Source of the DNA: Deltaproteobacteria bacterium
GTDB taxonomy: Bacteria > Desulfobacterota > JAFDED01
NCBI GenBank assembly: GCA_019310535.1
Contig: JAFDED010000024.1
Location: 1-52,772, forward strand
Reading direction: 5' to 3'
Length of the DNA: 52,772 nucleotides
Below the pieces are notes generated by a model. That model worked only from the letters and a program-made list of their open reading frames with translations. It made no database searches and was not told where the DNA came from. The position numbers and the translations under genes were made by a program. Numbering within the stretch: position 1 is the first letter of the stretch; every line of letters starts with the position of its first letter. Positions 43,754 to 50,920 of the stretch are shown here, one piece after another.

Positions 43754-44008
43754 GTTTTCCATAATATCATTTTAGCCGCAGAGGTATGCGAACGCGAATT
43801 CAAAGTACAGCTATTCGATGGTGTCGGTGAAAAAGATGTCGAGGTACTAAGCCTGACTTTTGAGAAGCGGCATCCTATCACGGCCAATCTAGGCGTTGTT
43901 GATCGGAAATACTTAGAAAAAGCGCGTTCTGGCGAGTTAGAAGGTCGGGAAATTCGGGTAACCGTGGAAGAGATCGAGGAGGCAAATTCTAGAAGGAGCA
44001 GCAAGTAA
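43754..44008 (+). pseudogene. 5'-truncated small gene, possible integron-cassette ORF
   Basis: An open frame of 84 codons after an in-frame TGA, with no usable start codon. It encodes FKVQLFDGVGEKDVEVLSLT and continues to a charged end with VTVEEIEEANSRRSSK and TAA. The composition is protein-like but no family was recognised. It is followed after 59 bp by an attC-like hairpin, the layout expected for a gene cassette whose front end is lost. Confidence 0.45.
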
Positions 44009-44067
44009 TCTTGTGGCAAGCGGTCTACTGAATCAAATCGGGAGCCTTTTTGGTCCGTGATAACTCG

Positions 44068-44126
44068 ACCTAACAACGCGCTGCAGCCGACCGCTAAAAG
44101 TGGCGGCTGAGCTCGATCGGTTATAC
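44068..44126 (+). other. attC-like recombination site remnant (59 nt)
   Basis: ACCTAAC (44068-44074) matches the R'' consensus RYYYAAC exactly and GTTATAC (44120-44126) matches R' (GTTRRRY) with one mismatch. Between them is a folded stem: GCT, unpaired G, CAGCCG, unpaired A, CCGCT, AAA loop, AGTGG, CGGCTG, AGC. Two unpaired bases on one side of an otherwise complementary stem are a hallmark of attC sites. No integrase gene or second site is in the window. Confidence 0.5.
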
Positions 44127-44167
44127 ACACGCAAGGATAGACTGAGTCCTTGGCGAAGGATGCCAAG

Positions 44168-44272
44168 ATGTCTTACCTTGAATCCCTCACAGAGTCCGAG
44201 TTCAGGCGCAATGTCCTCGTGCCACTCTTTAAAGAACTCACGGTCGCCCACAAAGGTATCTTTCCGCCATAA
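44168..44272 (+). pseudogene. N-terminal fragment of a restriction-endonuclease-like protein
   Basis: A 34-codon frame starting MSYLESLTESEFRRNVLVPL and running on through FKE before an unrelated tail and TAA. The opening resembles proteins with a C-terminal restriction endonuclease domain, which often begin LTExxFRxxVLxPLF. The likeness ends at about 44236, where the end of the thioredoxin-reductase-like gene begins on the other strand. It is probably a cassette or defence gene cut off by a rearrangement. Confidence 0.4.
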
Positions 44273-45161
44273 AAGCAGCTCTGGCGCCGTCGCCCACTTC
44301 TGCTGCGGTTGATTTGATCGAACCTGCACGGACATCGCCGGCCGCGAATACGTTCGGGGCCTTGACCTGCAGGCAATCATCAGTAATCAGGTGGCCCGTG
44401 TCTGTGAGCGGCAAGTGGCCCTGCACAAACCGGATATTAGGCTCCTGTCCCACAGAAACAAACGCACCATCCGTCGAAAGCTCTGAGATCTCACCCGTAT
44501 CGATGTTTTTGAGCTTGAGGGCGACTTTCCCGTTCGATTTGCGCAGGGATTCCACCTTGCTGTTCAACATATACTGAATATTGCTTTTCGCAGAGAGTCG
44601 TCCCAGGAATGTCTTATCAGCCTCAAGCGCGCTCTCCGCGCATACCAGCGTTACCGACGTAGCAAAGCCGGACAGGTGCAATGCGTCTTCCACCGCCATA
44701 TCGCCGCACCCTATAACCGCCACGTTCAGTCCTTTGTACAACGGGGCGTCGCAGATGGCGCAATAAGAAACCCCTATTCCCAGAAGTTGGTCTTCACCCG
44801 GAACTTCCAGTTTCATGGCTGAAAGCCCGGTGCATATGATGATCGCCCTGGCCCGATAGATTTCTTCAGAAGCTGTGATAGAGCACTCGCTGCTCGCGGT
44901 TTCAATTGCGGTAATCTCTCCGAAGCTGGATTTCATTCCCGATTTTGCGGCCTGCTCGTACATATTCATCCCGAGTTCGGCGCCGTTAATGCCTTCGGTA
45001 TACCCCGGGTAGTCCGCCACCACCTCCATATTGACCAGGTGGCCCCCGATTTGTCCCCTGTCGATCAGGAGGACATTCCGCCCGAATCGGCCACAGTGGA
45101 GCCCGGCGCTGAGCCCGGCTGGACCGGCTCCCAGAACGATAACATCATACAAGATCGACAC
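44238..45161 (-). CDS. Thioredoxin-reductase-like FAD/disulfide oxidoreductase
   Basis: A 307-residue flavoprotein of the low-molecular-weight thioredoxin reductase family. It shows the FAD motif VLGAGPAGLSAG, the redox pair CAIC (about 134-137), the NAD(P) motif IGCGDMAVEDAL and VFAAGDVRAG near the end. It transfers electrons from NAD(P)H to a disulfide or selenosulfide partner. GTG 45161 has GAAGGA 8 nt upstream; the frame extends to TTG 45167. It follows the UGSC selenoprotein gene by 52 bp, so that protein is the likely partner. The last residues (LCGRP) may come from the rearrangement at its 3' end. Confidence 0.93.
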   Translation of the reverse strand: MSILYDVIVLGAGPAGLSAGLHCGRFGRNVLLIDRGQIGGHLVNMEVVADYPGYTEGINGAELGMNMYEQAAKSGMKSSFGEITAIETASSECSITASEEIYRARAIIICTGLSAMKLEVPGEDQLLGIGVSYCAICDAPLYKGLNVAVIGCGDMAVEDALHLSGFATSVTLVCAESALEADKTFLGRLSAKSNIQYMLNSKVESLRKSNGKVALKLKNIDTGEISELSTDGAFVSVGQEPNIRFVQGHLPLTDTGHLITDDCLQVKAPNVFAAGDVRAGSIKSTAAEVGDGARAAFMAERYLCGRP

Positions 45162-45213
45162 TGGCAAATTCCTTCAAAGGCAGATAGCGGTATCTTTCCC
45201 GGATAACCCCTTG

Positions 45214-45759
45214 TTATTTTTTGCCCAAAAGCATGGTCTCCACCTGATCAACCAGCGATTTGGCGATAGCCTCCACTTCCTCATCATTTTTCAAGTCTTC
45301 GATGATCCCCAGGTCGTGTCCGACAATGGCAATAGGGTAGTCCGGAACACCCTGGGCCCTGGCCATGCCCCGTCCGGTGGTGTTCACCAGCTTCTCAATC
45401 CCGATGGCCACGGCCGGCATACCGCGCCGCTCGATGGTAACCGCGTCGACCACACTGGCCGACATGCACGAGCCTCAATCGCCTATTCCCACAATAGCCG
45501 CATCCGCTTTGTCGTTAAATATTCTATCGAAATATTCTTTGGGTGCGATGTTGCCGATATAGGGTTTTTTGAGAAAATCGACCACCTCAAACGCGTACTT
45601 TTCTTTCAGCAAGTCCAACACACGGCGCAGAATCTTGTCACCGTGTGTCCTGCCGTTCCAGAGCACTGCGAGCTTTTTCCCGTTCAACGTTCTCAACCGG
45701 TCCATAAGGACCAGTTTTCCTGTTGCCGGTCCCGCCGTGGGATCGAAGATCTTTATCAT
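45214..45759 (-). CDS. UGSC-family selenoprotein (in-frame UGA read as Sec95)
   Basis: Two frames meet at a single in-frame TGA (45477-45475). Read through, they give one 181-residue protein with the junction GIGD-Sec-GSC-MSASVVDAVTIE: Sec-Gly-Ser-Cys at 95-98, the hallmark of the UGSC (seleno)protein family. Downstream ERRGMPAVAIGIEKL is also typical, and the Sec is placed where cysteine homologues have CGSC. A hairpin starting 12 nt after the UGA fits a bacterial SECIS, and selC is in the window. AAGGAG precedes the ATG at 45759. The UGSC pair should form a selenosulfide redox centre; the adjacent reductase could recycle it. The substrate is unknown. Ordinary annotation would split or truncate this gene. 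Confidence 0.88.
45445..45463 (-). promoter_or_regulatory. Bacterial SECIS element candidate
   Basis: Starting 12 nt after the UGA, GTCGGCC pairs with GGTCGAC (7 bp, one G-U) around the five-base loop AGUGU. The apical loop, 19-23 nt past the UGA and containing GU, fits the placement of bacterial SECIS elements bound by SelB. Confidence 0.7.
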
Positions 45760-45796
45760 GTTCTTCTCCTTTATCTTTTTGTTACTGAAGTGGTAA

Positions 45797-46918
45797 TCAC
45801 CTCTGCCCCGGCAAACGAATCGGCCTTGTTACCGGATTGGTGGAGTACTGATAGGGGGTGAGCCAGCAGGTACGGGTCCCTCCGTCCCCCCCTGCGACAA
45901 GGAAGTAGATGCCTTTCTTTCGTTCCACTGCCGAGGTATCGAAGACATACTTATCCAGGTCGTCCTCTTTCCACACGTACAAGTATTTCTCCTCATCACC
46001 GGGCTCTATGTCCTGGCGGATGCCTCCGTACCCGTCAAACTGGGACGTATAGGTGCCCCACCGCCCGCGCCGCTTTAAGGAGGCAATGGAGCGCATGGTG
46101 TTTTCATACATCCAGTTCTTCATATCCTGTTTGTTCCAGCCCGCTTTAACGAACACTTCGGCCCAGGGCCGACCCATGATAATAGGATAGACGCCCCGGA
46201 AGAAATCTCCCTCGGCTATAGAGCCCGCAAGCGCTGTCAGAATTCGCTCCGGTTCCATCTGGACGCTGGTGGGGGTCACGATCCAGGGATACACCGATAC
46301 CAGGGTGACGGTGCTCGTGCTTCTCTCAAAGCCCATCTCCACATTGTGGGGCTCCCATCCGAAGTCTTCGGGATTTTCCCCGATGCACATGCTGTTGAAC
46401 CGTCCCGGGTGCCCATACGTGCCTCGTTGGATACCGCCGACATAGCCCATAGCGCAGTTGGAAACAAGCAGGCTCAACGTACGGCCGATGGTGGCGTTCG
46501 GCCGGAATCCGGGGCCCATTGTCCAGATACCGTAGTTGATCCCCAGTTCCTTCACAACGGGGCCGCAGATGATCATCATGGGCCAGGGGCTGCCGAAACT
46601 TGCCAGGTGGTTAAACTTGAAATCCGGATCAGTAACGGCCTCAACGGCAGCAATAAGCACCGGCATGTATTCTTTTTTACATCCCGCCATAACAGCGTTG
46701 ATCGCCAGCTTTTCCGCTGTAATCACACGGTCTCTCTCCGGAATTTCGCCAAGGATTTCACTTGGCTCCAACCGGGCGTAATCCAGGAATGCGCGGATAC
46801 GGTTTTCTGTCGGCGGGACAACGGGCAAGCCATCGGTCCAGCCTTTCTCATAGCATAACTCCATTGCGTCTAAACCATCATCCACTTCGTACGAATCAGA
46901 TGTCAAAGCCTTTCCCAT
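45797..46918 (-). CDS. Partner protein of the UGSC selenoprotein, unrecognised 373-residue protein
   Basis: A soluble protein with no signal peptide or membrane segment, starting MGKALTSDSYEVDDGLDAME. Distinctive stretches are EKGWTDGLPVVPPTENRIRA, ILGEIPERDRVITAEKLAIN, MIICGPVVKELGIN and FFLVAGGDGG-like text near the C-terminus. It has several conserved-looking cysteines (MAGCKKEY, ICGPV, SNCAMG, RTCWLT). I recall similar proteins next to or fused with UGSC domains but know no function. AGGGGAG precedes the ATG by 6 nt. It is first in the operon and 37 bp ahead of the selenoprotein, so the two probably form one enzyme. Confidence 0.85.
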   Translation of the reverse strand: MGKALTSDSYEVDDGLDAMELCYEKGWTDGLPVVPPTENRIRAFLDYARLEPSEILGEIPERDRVITAEKLAINAVMAGCKKEYMPVLIAAVEAVTDPDFKFNHLASFGSPWPMMIICGPVVKELGINYGIWTMGPGFRPNATIGRTLSLLVSNCAMGYVGGIQRGTYGHPGRFNSMCIGENPEDFGWEPHNVEMGFERSTSTVTLVSVYPWIVTPTSVQMEPERILTALAGSIAEGDFFRGVYPIIMGRPWAEVFVKAGWNKQDMKNWMYENTMRSIASLKRRGRWGTYTSQFDGYGGIRQDIEPGDEEKYLYVWKEDDLDKYVFDTSAVERKKGIYFLVAGGDGGTRTCWLTPYQYSTNPVTRPIRLPGQR

Positions 46919-47018
46919 TTTCGGCTCCCCTTTTTGTGTATGTTTCTGTTTCTATGAAAATGAATGTTTTGACGGGATACCATGATAAAGCCGGTGGACA
47001 AAAAAATTTCACCGCCTT

Positions 47019-47063
47019 TTTATTGCACAAGGAAAATTTACTGTCAAGTGATACTGTGATACT
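47019..47063 (-). promoter_or_regulatory. Promoter of the UGSC operon with a tandem 8-bp repeat
   Basis: On the minus strand TTGACA (47047-47042), 17 bp, AATAAA (47024-47019). Immediately upstream of the -35 box, AGTATCAC is repeated twice in tandem (47063-47048), a likely activator or repressor site. The transcript leader would be about 95 nt. The remaining part of 46919-47336 has no gene. Confidence 0.6.
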
Positions 47064-47336
47064 GCTTCCAGTTTCCCCAATAATTCAGGGCGGTGTACTA
47101 AAAAACCTTTGATTGCAATAGCATAAAGCGATCTAGAAGTCCACGTATGGGCGCACGATTAAAAGGCGGGTTCGCCAACGTGGGTGGTTCTGCACTTATG
47201 TATCTCTTCGGGCTGTGTATGGTGGGCACTGTCCACCCTGCTGTCTTATAAACGCGCCTCCGATTCAACGCCGTTCTCTCCCTATTTAAGGGGGAAAAGA
47301 GTGGAGGGAGACGGTGAAGTTCCGTAAGCCATCACA

Positions 47337-47376
47337 ATTTTCATGCTTCGCTGACGCAGCCCCTGAATGACAATTA
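47337..47376 (+). repeat. Dispersed 40-bp element (family B), copy 3
   Basis: ATTTTCATGCTTCG to CTGAATGACAATTA, the same length as the copies at 26352 and 36222. Upstream similarity to the 36-kb copy covers GAAGTTCCGTAAGCCATCAC. Its last three bases form the stop codon of the anti-sigma gene on the other strand. Confidence 0.8.
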
Positions 47377-48399
47377 CTCTGAAAATATGAACCTGATACG
47401 AATGGGAACAGCTTGTTGATTTTTCTCAGATACGGCCGGCGGTGGAGTCTGGAGGACGGCGAGTCGTTTTAATTTTTCATAAAACGAGTTGAAATTTTTT
47501 GCGGGTATTTCTGCACTGATAGTTTGTGGCCGTTCGGTCTGTTTGTCATATTCTATGGATATAACCTTTCCCTCCGCAAGCCCGATTAGATTTTTCACTT
47601 CGGAGAGCATGTCCTGGAGGGAGGAAAAAGAAATGCCGCCTTCATCATAAAATTTGCGATGTTCTGCCTTTGGCAATTCCAGAGCAGGTTTTTTTTCTTC
47701 GATCCAGTCTCTTTTGATCCCAACACGTGGAGCCGCCCGCCTGGAAATCCCTGTTCCAGAAGAATCGATCTCACGGGCGAGTTCTTCTTCCAAAATTTTA
47801 CCCTCTTTTGCGGGGGCCGGTGCTGCATCCATGGCAGAACTTGGGGCATACGCTCGCCCGGGGGCTTCAGGTTTCAGCAACAGGGCCAATTCAATGGTTT
47901 CTCTTTCTCTTTTTGGTGGTCGGGCCGTATCCGCCTGAAAAGCTGGTTTGGGTTTGTAGGTCTCCTTTGTAATTTCTGGGGTAAGGGCTTCCGCCATGGG
48001 TTTTTTTGCAATCCTCACAGGTGCGGAAATCCCAGGCACATCTGCAACCTGATTGTTTTGCCGCTGGATATGAAGAATAGAAAAAACCAGTATCGCCATT
48101 GCTGCAACGGCCGCGAATTCCAACGGGATCTTTATGCGTGGTGGAACGAATAACATCCGCAATATCTTGCCGAACTTAAAGCTCGGCTCCAAGCGTTCAT
48201 GAAGCCTGTCGAGGAAATCTACCGGAGTTTCAACTGGTTCCAGTGAGCCCAGTTCTTTGACCAGAACCTTTAATGAAATAAGTTCTTCTTTGCACCCCTC
48301 ACAGCTCGACAGATGCTCCTCGAGGAGTTTTTCCGATTCCAAATCTAACATGCCGTCGATATATTCGGATAAAAGCTCTTTACTCTTGGCACATTCCAT
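47374..48399 (-). CDS. Zinc-finger anti-sigma factor
   Basis: A 341-residue membrane-bound regulator. The N-terminal anti-sigma domain opens with MECAKSKELLSEYIDGML and has the ZAS zinc motif HLSSCEGC (His29, Cys33, Cys36). One membrane helix is at about 92-110 (FAAVAAMAILVFSILHI). The periplasmic part is rich in Pro, Ala, Glu and Lys and ends in a compact domain. It should hold the ECF sigma factor at the membrane until an envelope signal removes it. The gene follows the sigma gene by one base. Its stop codon lies inside a dispersed repeat, so the natural C-terminus may have been altered. Confidence 0.9.
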   Translation of the reverse strand: MECAKSKELLSEYIDGMLDLESEKLLEEHLSSCEGCKEELISLKVLVKELGSLEPVETPVDFLDRLHERLEPSFKFGKILRMLFVPPRIKIPLEFAAVAAMAILVFSILHIQRQNNQVADVPGISAPVRIAKKPMAEALTPEITKETYKPKPAFQADTARPPKRERETIELALLLKPEAPGRAYAPSSAMDAAPAPAKEGKILEEELAREIDSSGTGISRRAAPRVGIKRDWIEEKKPALELPKAEHRKFYDEGGISFSSLQDMLSEVKNLIGLAEGKVISIEYDKQTERPQTISAEIPAKNFNSFYEKLKRLAVLQTPPPAVSEKNQQAVPIRIRFIFSE

Positions 48400-48400
48400 A

Positions 48401-49009
48401 TTATATCACGCTCCTTAGCTTTTTTCGGAGGTCCAGTCTCGCTCTGGAAAGTTTTGACTTTACCGTGCCAAGGTTAAACCCTGTTACAATAGCAACCTCC
48501 TCGTAAGATAGCCCTTCAATATCGCGCAGGACAACCACGGCCTTTTGCTCCGGAGGCAATGAATCAATTGCCTGTTTGATAAGCGCCGATCTCTCTTTTT
48601 TTTCAAGTTCAATCAGAGGGGATCGGGATTCATCTCCAATTTCCATTGAAGGGTTGCCACCTTTTGACACATCTTGGTTATCGAGCCGAATCATCTTTTT
48701 TCTATACTTGTAGTCCAGAGACTTGAGCCTGTTTTTGCAGTTATTGACCGCAATCCGATAAAGCCAGGTGGAAAATGTGGATTCAAACCTGAATTTCTTC
48801 AAAGATCGATAAACTTTTATGCATGTCTCCTGGGCGGAATCATTCGCTTCATGGTAATCTCCCAGGAACCAGTAGCACAAATTAAACAATTTATCCTTAT
48901 GTTTGAGAACCAATTCATCAAACGCAGCCTTATTCCCCGCCTGGAAGGCTTTAACCAGCGCTGCATCTTCTTTCGGTGAACCGGTGGACGTTTTTATCTC
49001 TTCATTCAT
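48401..49009 (-). CDS. ECF (extracytoplasmic function) sigma factor
   Basis: A 202-residue sigma-70-family protein with region 2 (FDELVLKHKDKLFNLCYWFL, then STFSTWLYRIAVNNCKN) and region 4 (LPPEQKAVVVLRDIEGLSYE, then GTVKSKLSRARLDLRKKL). It resembles RpoE-type factors controlled by a zinc anti-sigma. An ECF-type promoter directly upstream suggests autoregulation. No ribosome site is visible before the ATG, and the predicted transcript start is only a few bases upstream, so translation may be nearly leaderless. Confidence 0.95.
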   Translation of the reverse strand: MNEEIKTSTGSPKEDAALVKAFQAGNKAAFDELVLKHKDKLFNLCYWFLGDYHEANDSAQETCIKVYRSLKKFRFESTFSTWLYRIAVNNCKNRLKSLDYKYRKKMIRLDNQDVSKGGNPSMEIGDESRSPLIELEKKERSALIKQAIDSLPPEQKAVVVLRDIEGLSYEEVAIVTGFNLGTVKSKLSRARLDLRKKLRSVI

Positions 49010-49019
49010 TTAATGTAAT

Positions 49020-49047
49020 ATAGACAATTTTCGCCGATAAATGTTCC
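49020..49047 (-). promoter_or_regulatory. ECF-type (RpoE-like) autoregulatory promoter
   Basis: On the minus strand GGAACA (49047-49042), 16 bp, GTCTAT (49025-49020), close to the GGAACTT / GTCTAA consensus with the right spacing. The -10 box ends 10 bp before the sigma-factor ATG. Confidence 0.7.
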
Positions 49048-49258
49048 ATTCACAAGAAATTTTGCCCTCATGCCGCTTTCTTATCCTGCTGACCGATGCG
49101 TAATACTTATGTATCGCAATGAGTTATAATAAAATACGACATATTAAATATAAATATAACATGAGTTCAGGATTTAACCCAAAATTTCCAGGGGGAAAAG
49201 TGGTAATTGTGGCCCTGGGGGATCATCTCCTGCTCCGGAGCTGAGTAACGGAACCCTC

Positions 49259-49292
49259 GGGCGATCCGGACGACAAGTTGTCCGGGCCATCC
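49259..49292. repeat. Diverged family A hairpin
   Basis: CCGGACGAC, AA, GTTGTCCGG (49266-49285) followed by GGCCATCC. Base changes relative to the 26.2-kb copy keep the stem paired. The rest of 49048-49613 shows no gene. Confidence 0.6.
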
Positions 49293-49613
49293 TTCCTTTT
49301 CGAAAAGTCTTTTCAAAATTCCTTTTTTACGTACTGATGAATACAGGGGCTTAAAATTCAAAGCATTTTGATAACTCTGTGTAAATTATTGGGGAAAGTC
49401 CTGAACATGAGTTCCTGTATCCGATTCCGGGCTTGCTTTTTCCTTGCGGATATGGCATTAGGTCATCAAAGAGGGATCGAGCCGATGAACGGCTGATCTG
49501 TCCGCAGGGCCGTGCTCAGCATGGATGGTGGCTCTCGACTTAATGAACCGGGTATGCGGATTGATGAAAAAATCATTTCAGGCATCAATAATACGTTGTG
49601 AATGGGGGGTTAC

Positions 49614-50681
49614 ATGCACCGGATAACATTAATACCGGGAGAGGGGATCGGCCCTGAAGTGAGCCGGGCCATGCAGCAGGTTGTGGAAGCTTCAGGCGTA
49701 AGCGTTCAATGGGACATTCAGGAAGTGGGCGCAATACCGGAAAAAGAAGAGGGGACTCCGCTGCCGGCCCGGGTACTGGATTCCATCAGCAGCAACAAGG
49801 TGGGGTTCAAAGGCCCTATCACCACACCTTTCGGTGGGAGTTACCGCGTGCTGGTCACCTGGGAAGGCGGCCGTAAGCCCGGGAGCCCGCCCGTCAGGGA
49901 CTATCCAAGCATCAGCGTGGGCCTTCGAAAAGAGCTGAACCTGTATGCAAATGTGCGTCCCACTGTCTCTTTCCAGGGCATCCGGACACGCTTCGAGGGG
50001 GTGGATCTGATTTCCTTCCGGGAGAATACAGAAGATCTTTACGCCGGCATCGAGCATTGGGTTACAGAGGGTGTGGCAGAGAGCATAAAGGTGATAACCA
50101 GAAAGGCTTCTGAAAGGTTCGCGCGGTTTTCCTTCCGGTACGCGCATGCCCGGGGGCGCAAGAAGATAACCGCGGTCCACAAGGCCAACATTATGAAGCT
50201 GACCGACGGGCTGTTCCTCAATGTTGCACGTGAGGTGGCGGAATCTTTTCCCGACATGGTTTTTGAGGATCGGGTGGTGGACAACATGTGCATGCAACTG
50301 GTGATCAAACCTCAGGAGTATGATTGCCTGTTGATGCCGAACCTGTACGGGGACATTCTGTCGGATCTTTGTGCGGGCCTGGTGGGCGGTCTGGGCGTGG
50401 CTCCTGGGGCGAACATCGGGGACCATGTGGCCGTTTTCGAGCCCGTTCATGGCAGCGCCCCGAAATACGCCGGACAGGATCGCGTGAATCCCATGGCGTC
50501 AATCCTCTGCGGTGCAATGATGCTGGAGCACATCAACGAGATGGACACGGCGCGGTATATCCGGGAGGCACTCAGGCGCGTGCTGTCGGAAGGGCGTCAT
50601 GTTACGCGAGACCTGGGAGGGCGGGCAGGAACGCGCGAGATGACCGAGGCTATCATAGAGCAACTGGGAAAAATTCGATAA
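49614..50681 (+). CDS. Isocitrate/isopropylmalate dehydrogenase family enzyme (NAD-type IDH-like)
   Basis: A 355-residue beta-decarboxylating dehydrogenase. Motifs are LIPGEGIGPEVSRAM, RENTEDLYAGIEH, TAVHKANIMKLTDGLFL and NLYGDILSDLCAGLVGGLG, then EPVHGSAPKYAGQDRVNPMA. RENTEDLYAG favours isocitrate over isopropylmalate (homoisocitrate is possible). The length fits short NAD-dependent or archaeal-type enzymes. GGGGGG lies 5 nt before ATG 49614; ATG 49602 is also in frame. Confidence 0.92.
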   Translation: MHRITLIPGEGIGPEVSRAMQQVVEASGVSVQWDIQEVGAIPEKEEGTPLPARVLDSISSNKVGFKGPITTPFGGSYRVLVTWEGGRKPGSPPVRDYPSISVGLRKELNLYANVRPTVSFQGIRTRFEGVDLISFRENTEDLYAGIEHWVTEGVAESIKVITRKASERFARFSFRYAHARGRKKITAVHKANIMKLTDGLFLNVAREVAESFPDMVFEDRVVDNMCMQLVIKPQEYDCLLMPNLYGDILSDLCAGLVGGLGVAPGANIGDHVAVFEPVHGSAPKYAGQDRVNPMASILCGAMMLEHINEMDTARYIREALRRVLSEGRHVTRDLGGRAGTREMTEAIIEQLGKIR

Positions 50682-50789
50682 TGTTCACCAGGGTTTCGCT
50701 GGAGATCTTTTCGGGCTGCAGTTGATCGATCCAGAAACCCCCTTCCATAGCGGCTATCCCTAATTACTGGATTGCATTCAAATAGTGTT

Positions 50790-50870
50790 TACGGGCAGGC
50801 ATAACCATGCCCCTACGTGTCCCTGGCTGCTTTGTCAGGGATGTAAGGGCAAGGTTTATCCCCGCCCGCC
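50790..50870. repeat. Family D hairpins between the IDH-like and flavoprotein genes
   Basis: ACGGGCAGGCATAACCAT followed by GCCCCTACGT (to about 50817), then a small CCCTG/CAGGG hairpin (50821-50840), then GTAAGGGCAAGGTTTATCCC and CGCCC. These resemble the GTAGGGGC palindrome at 36127-36150. Confidence 0.5.
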
Positions 50871-50920
50871 CGAGGCCATCTCCATGACGCCTGACTATGG
50901 TTTCGGGCCAAGGGTGCCCC

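Noticed and set aside
45465..45475. Frameshift or nonsense mutation splitting the gene at 45.2-45.8 kb
   Set aside because: The frame does not change, the stop is exactly TGA at the UGSC motif, a SECIS-like hairpin follows and selC is present.
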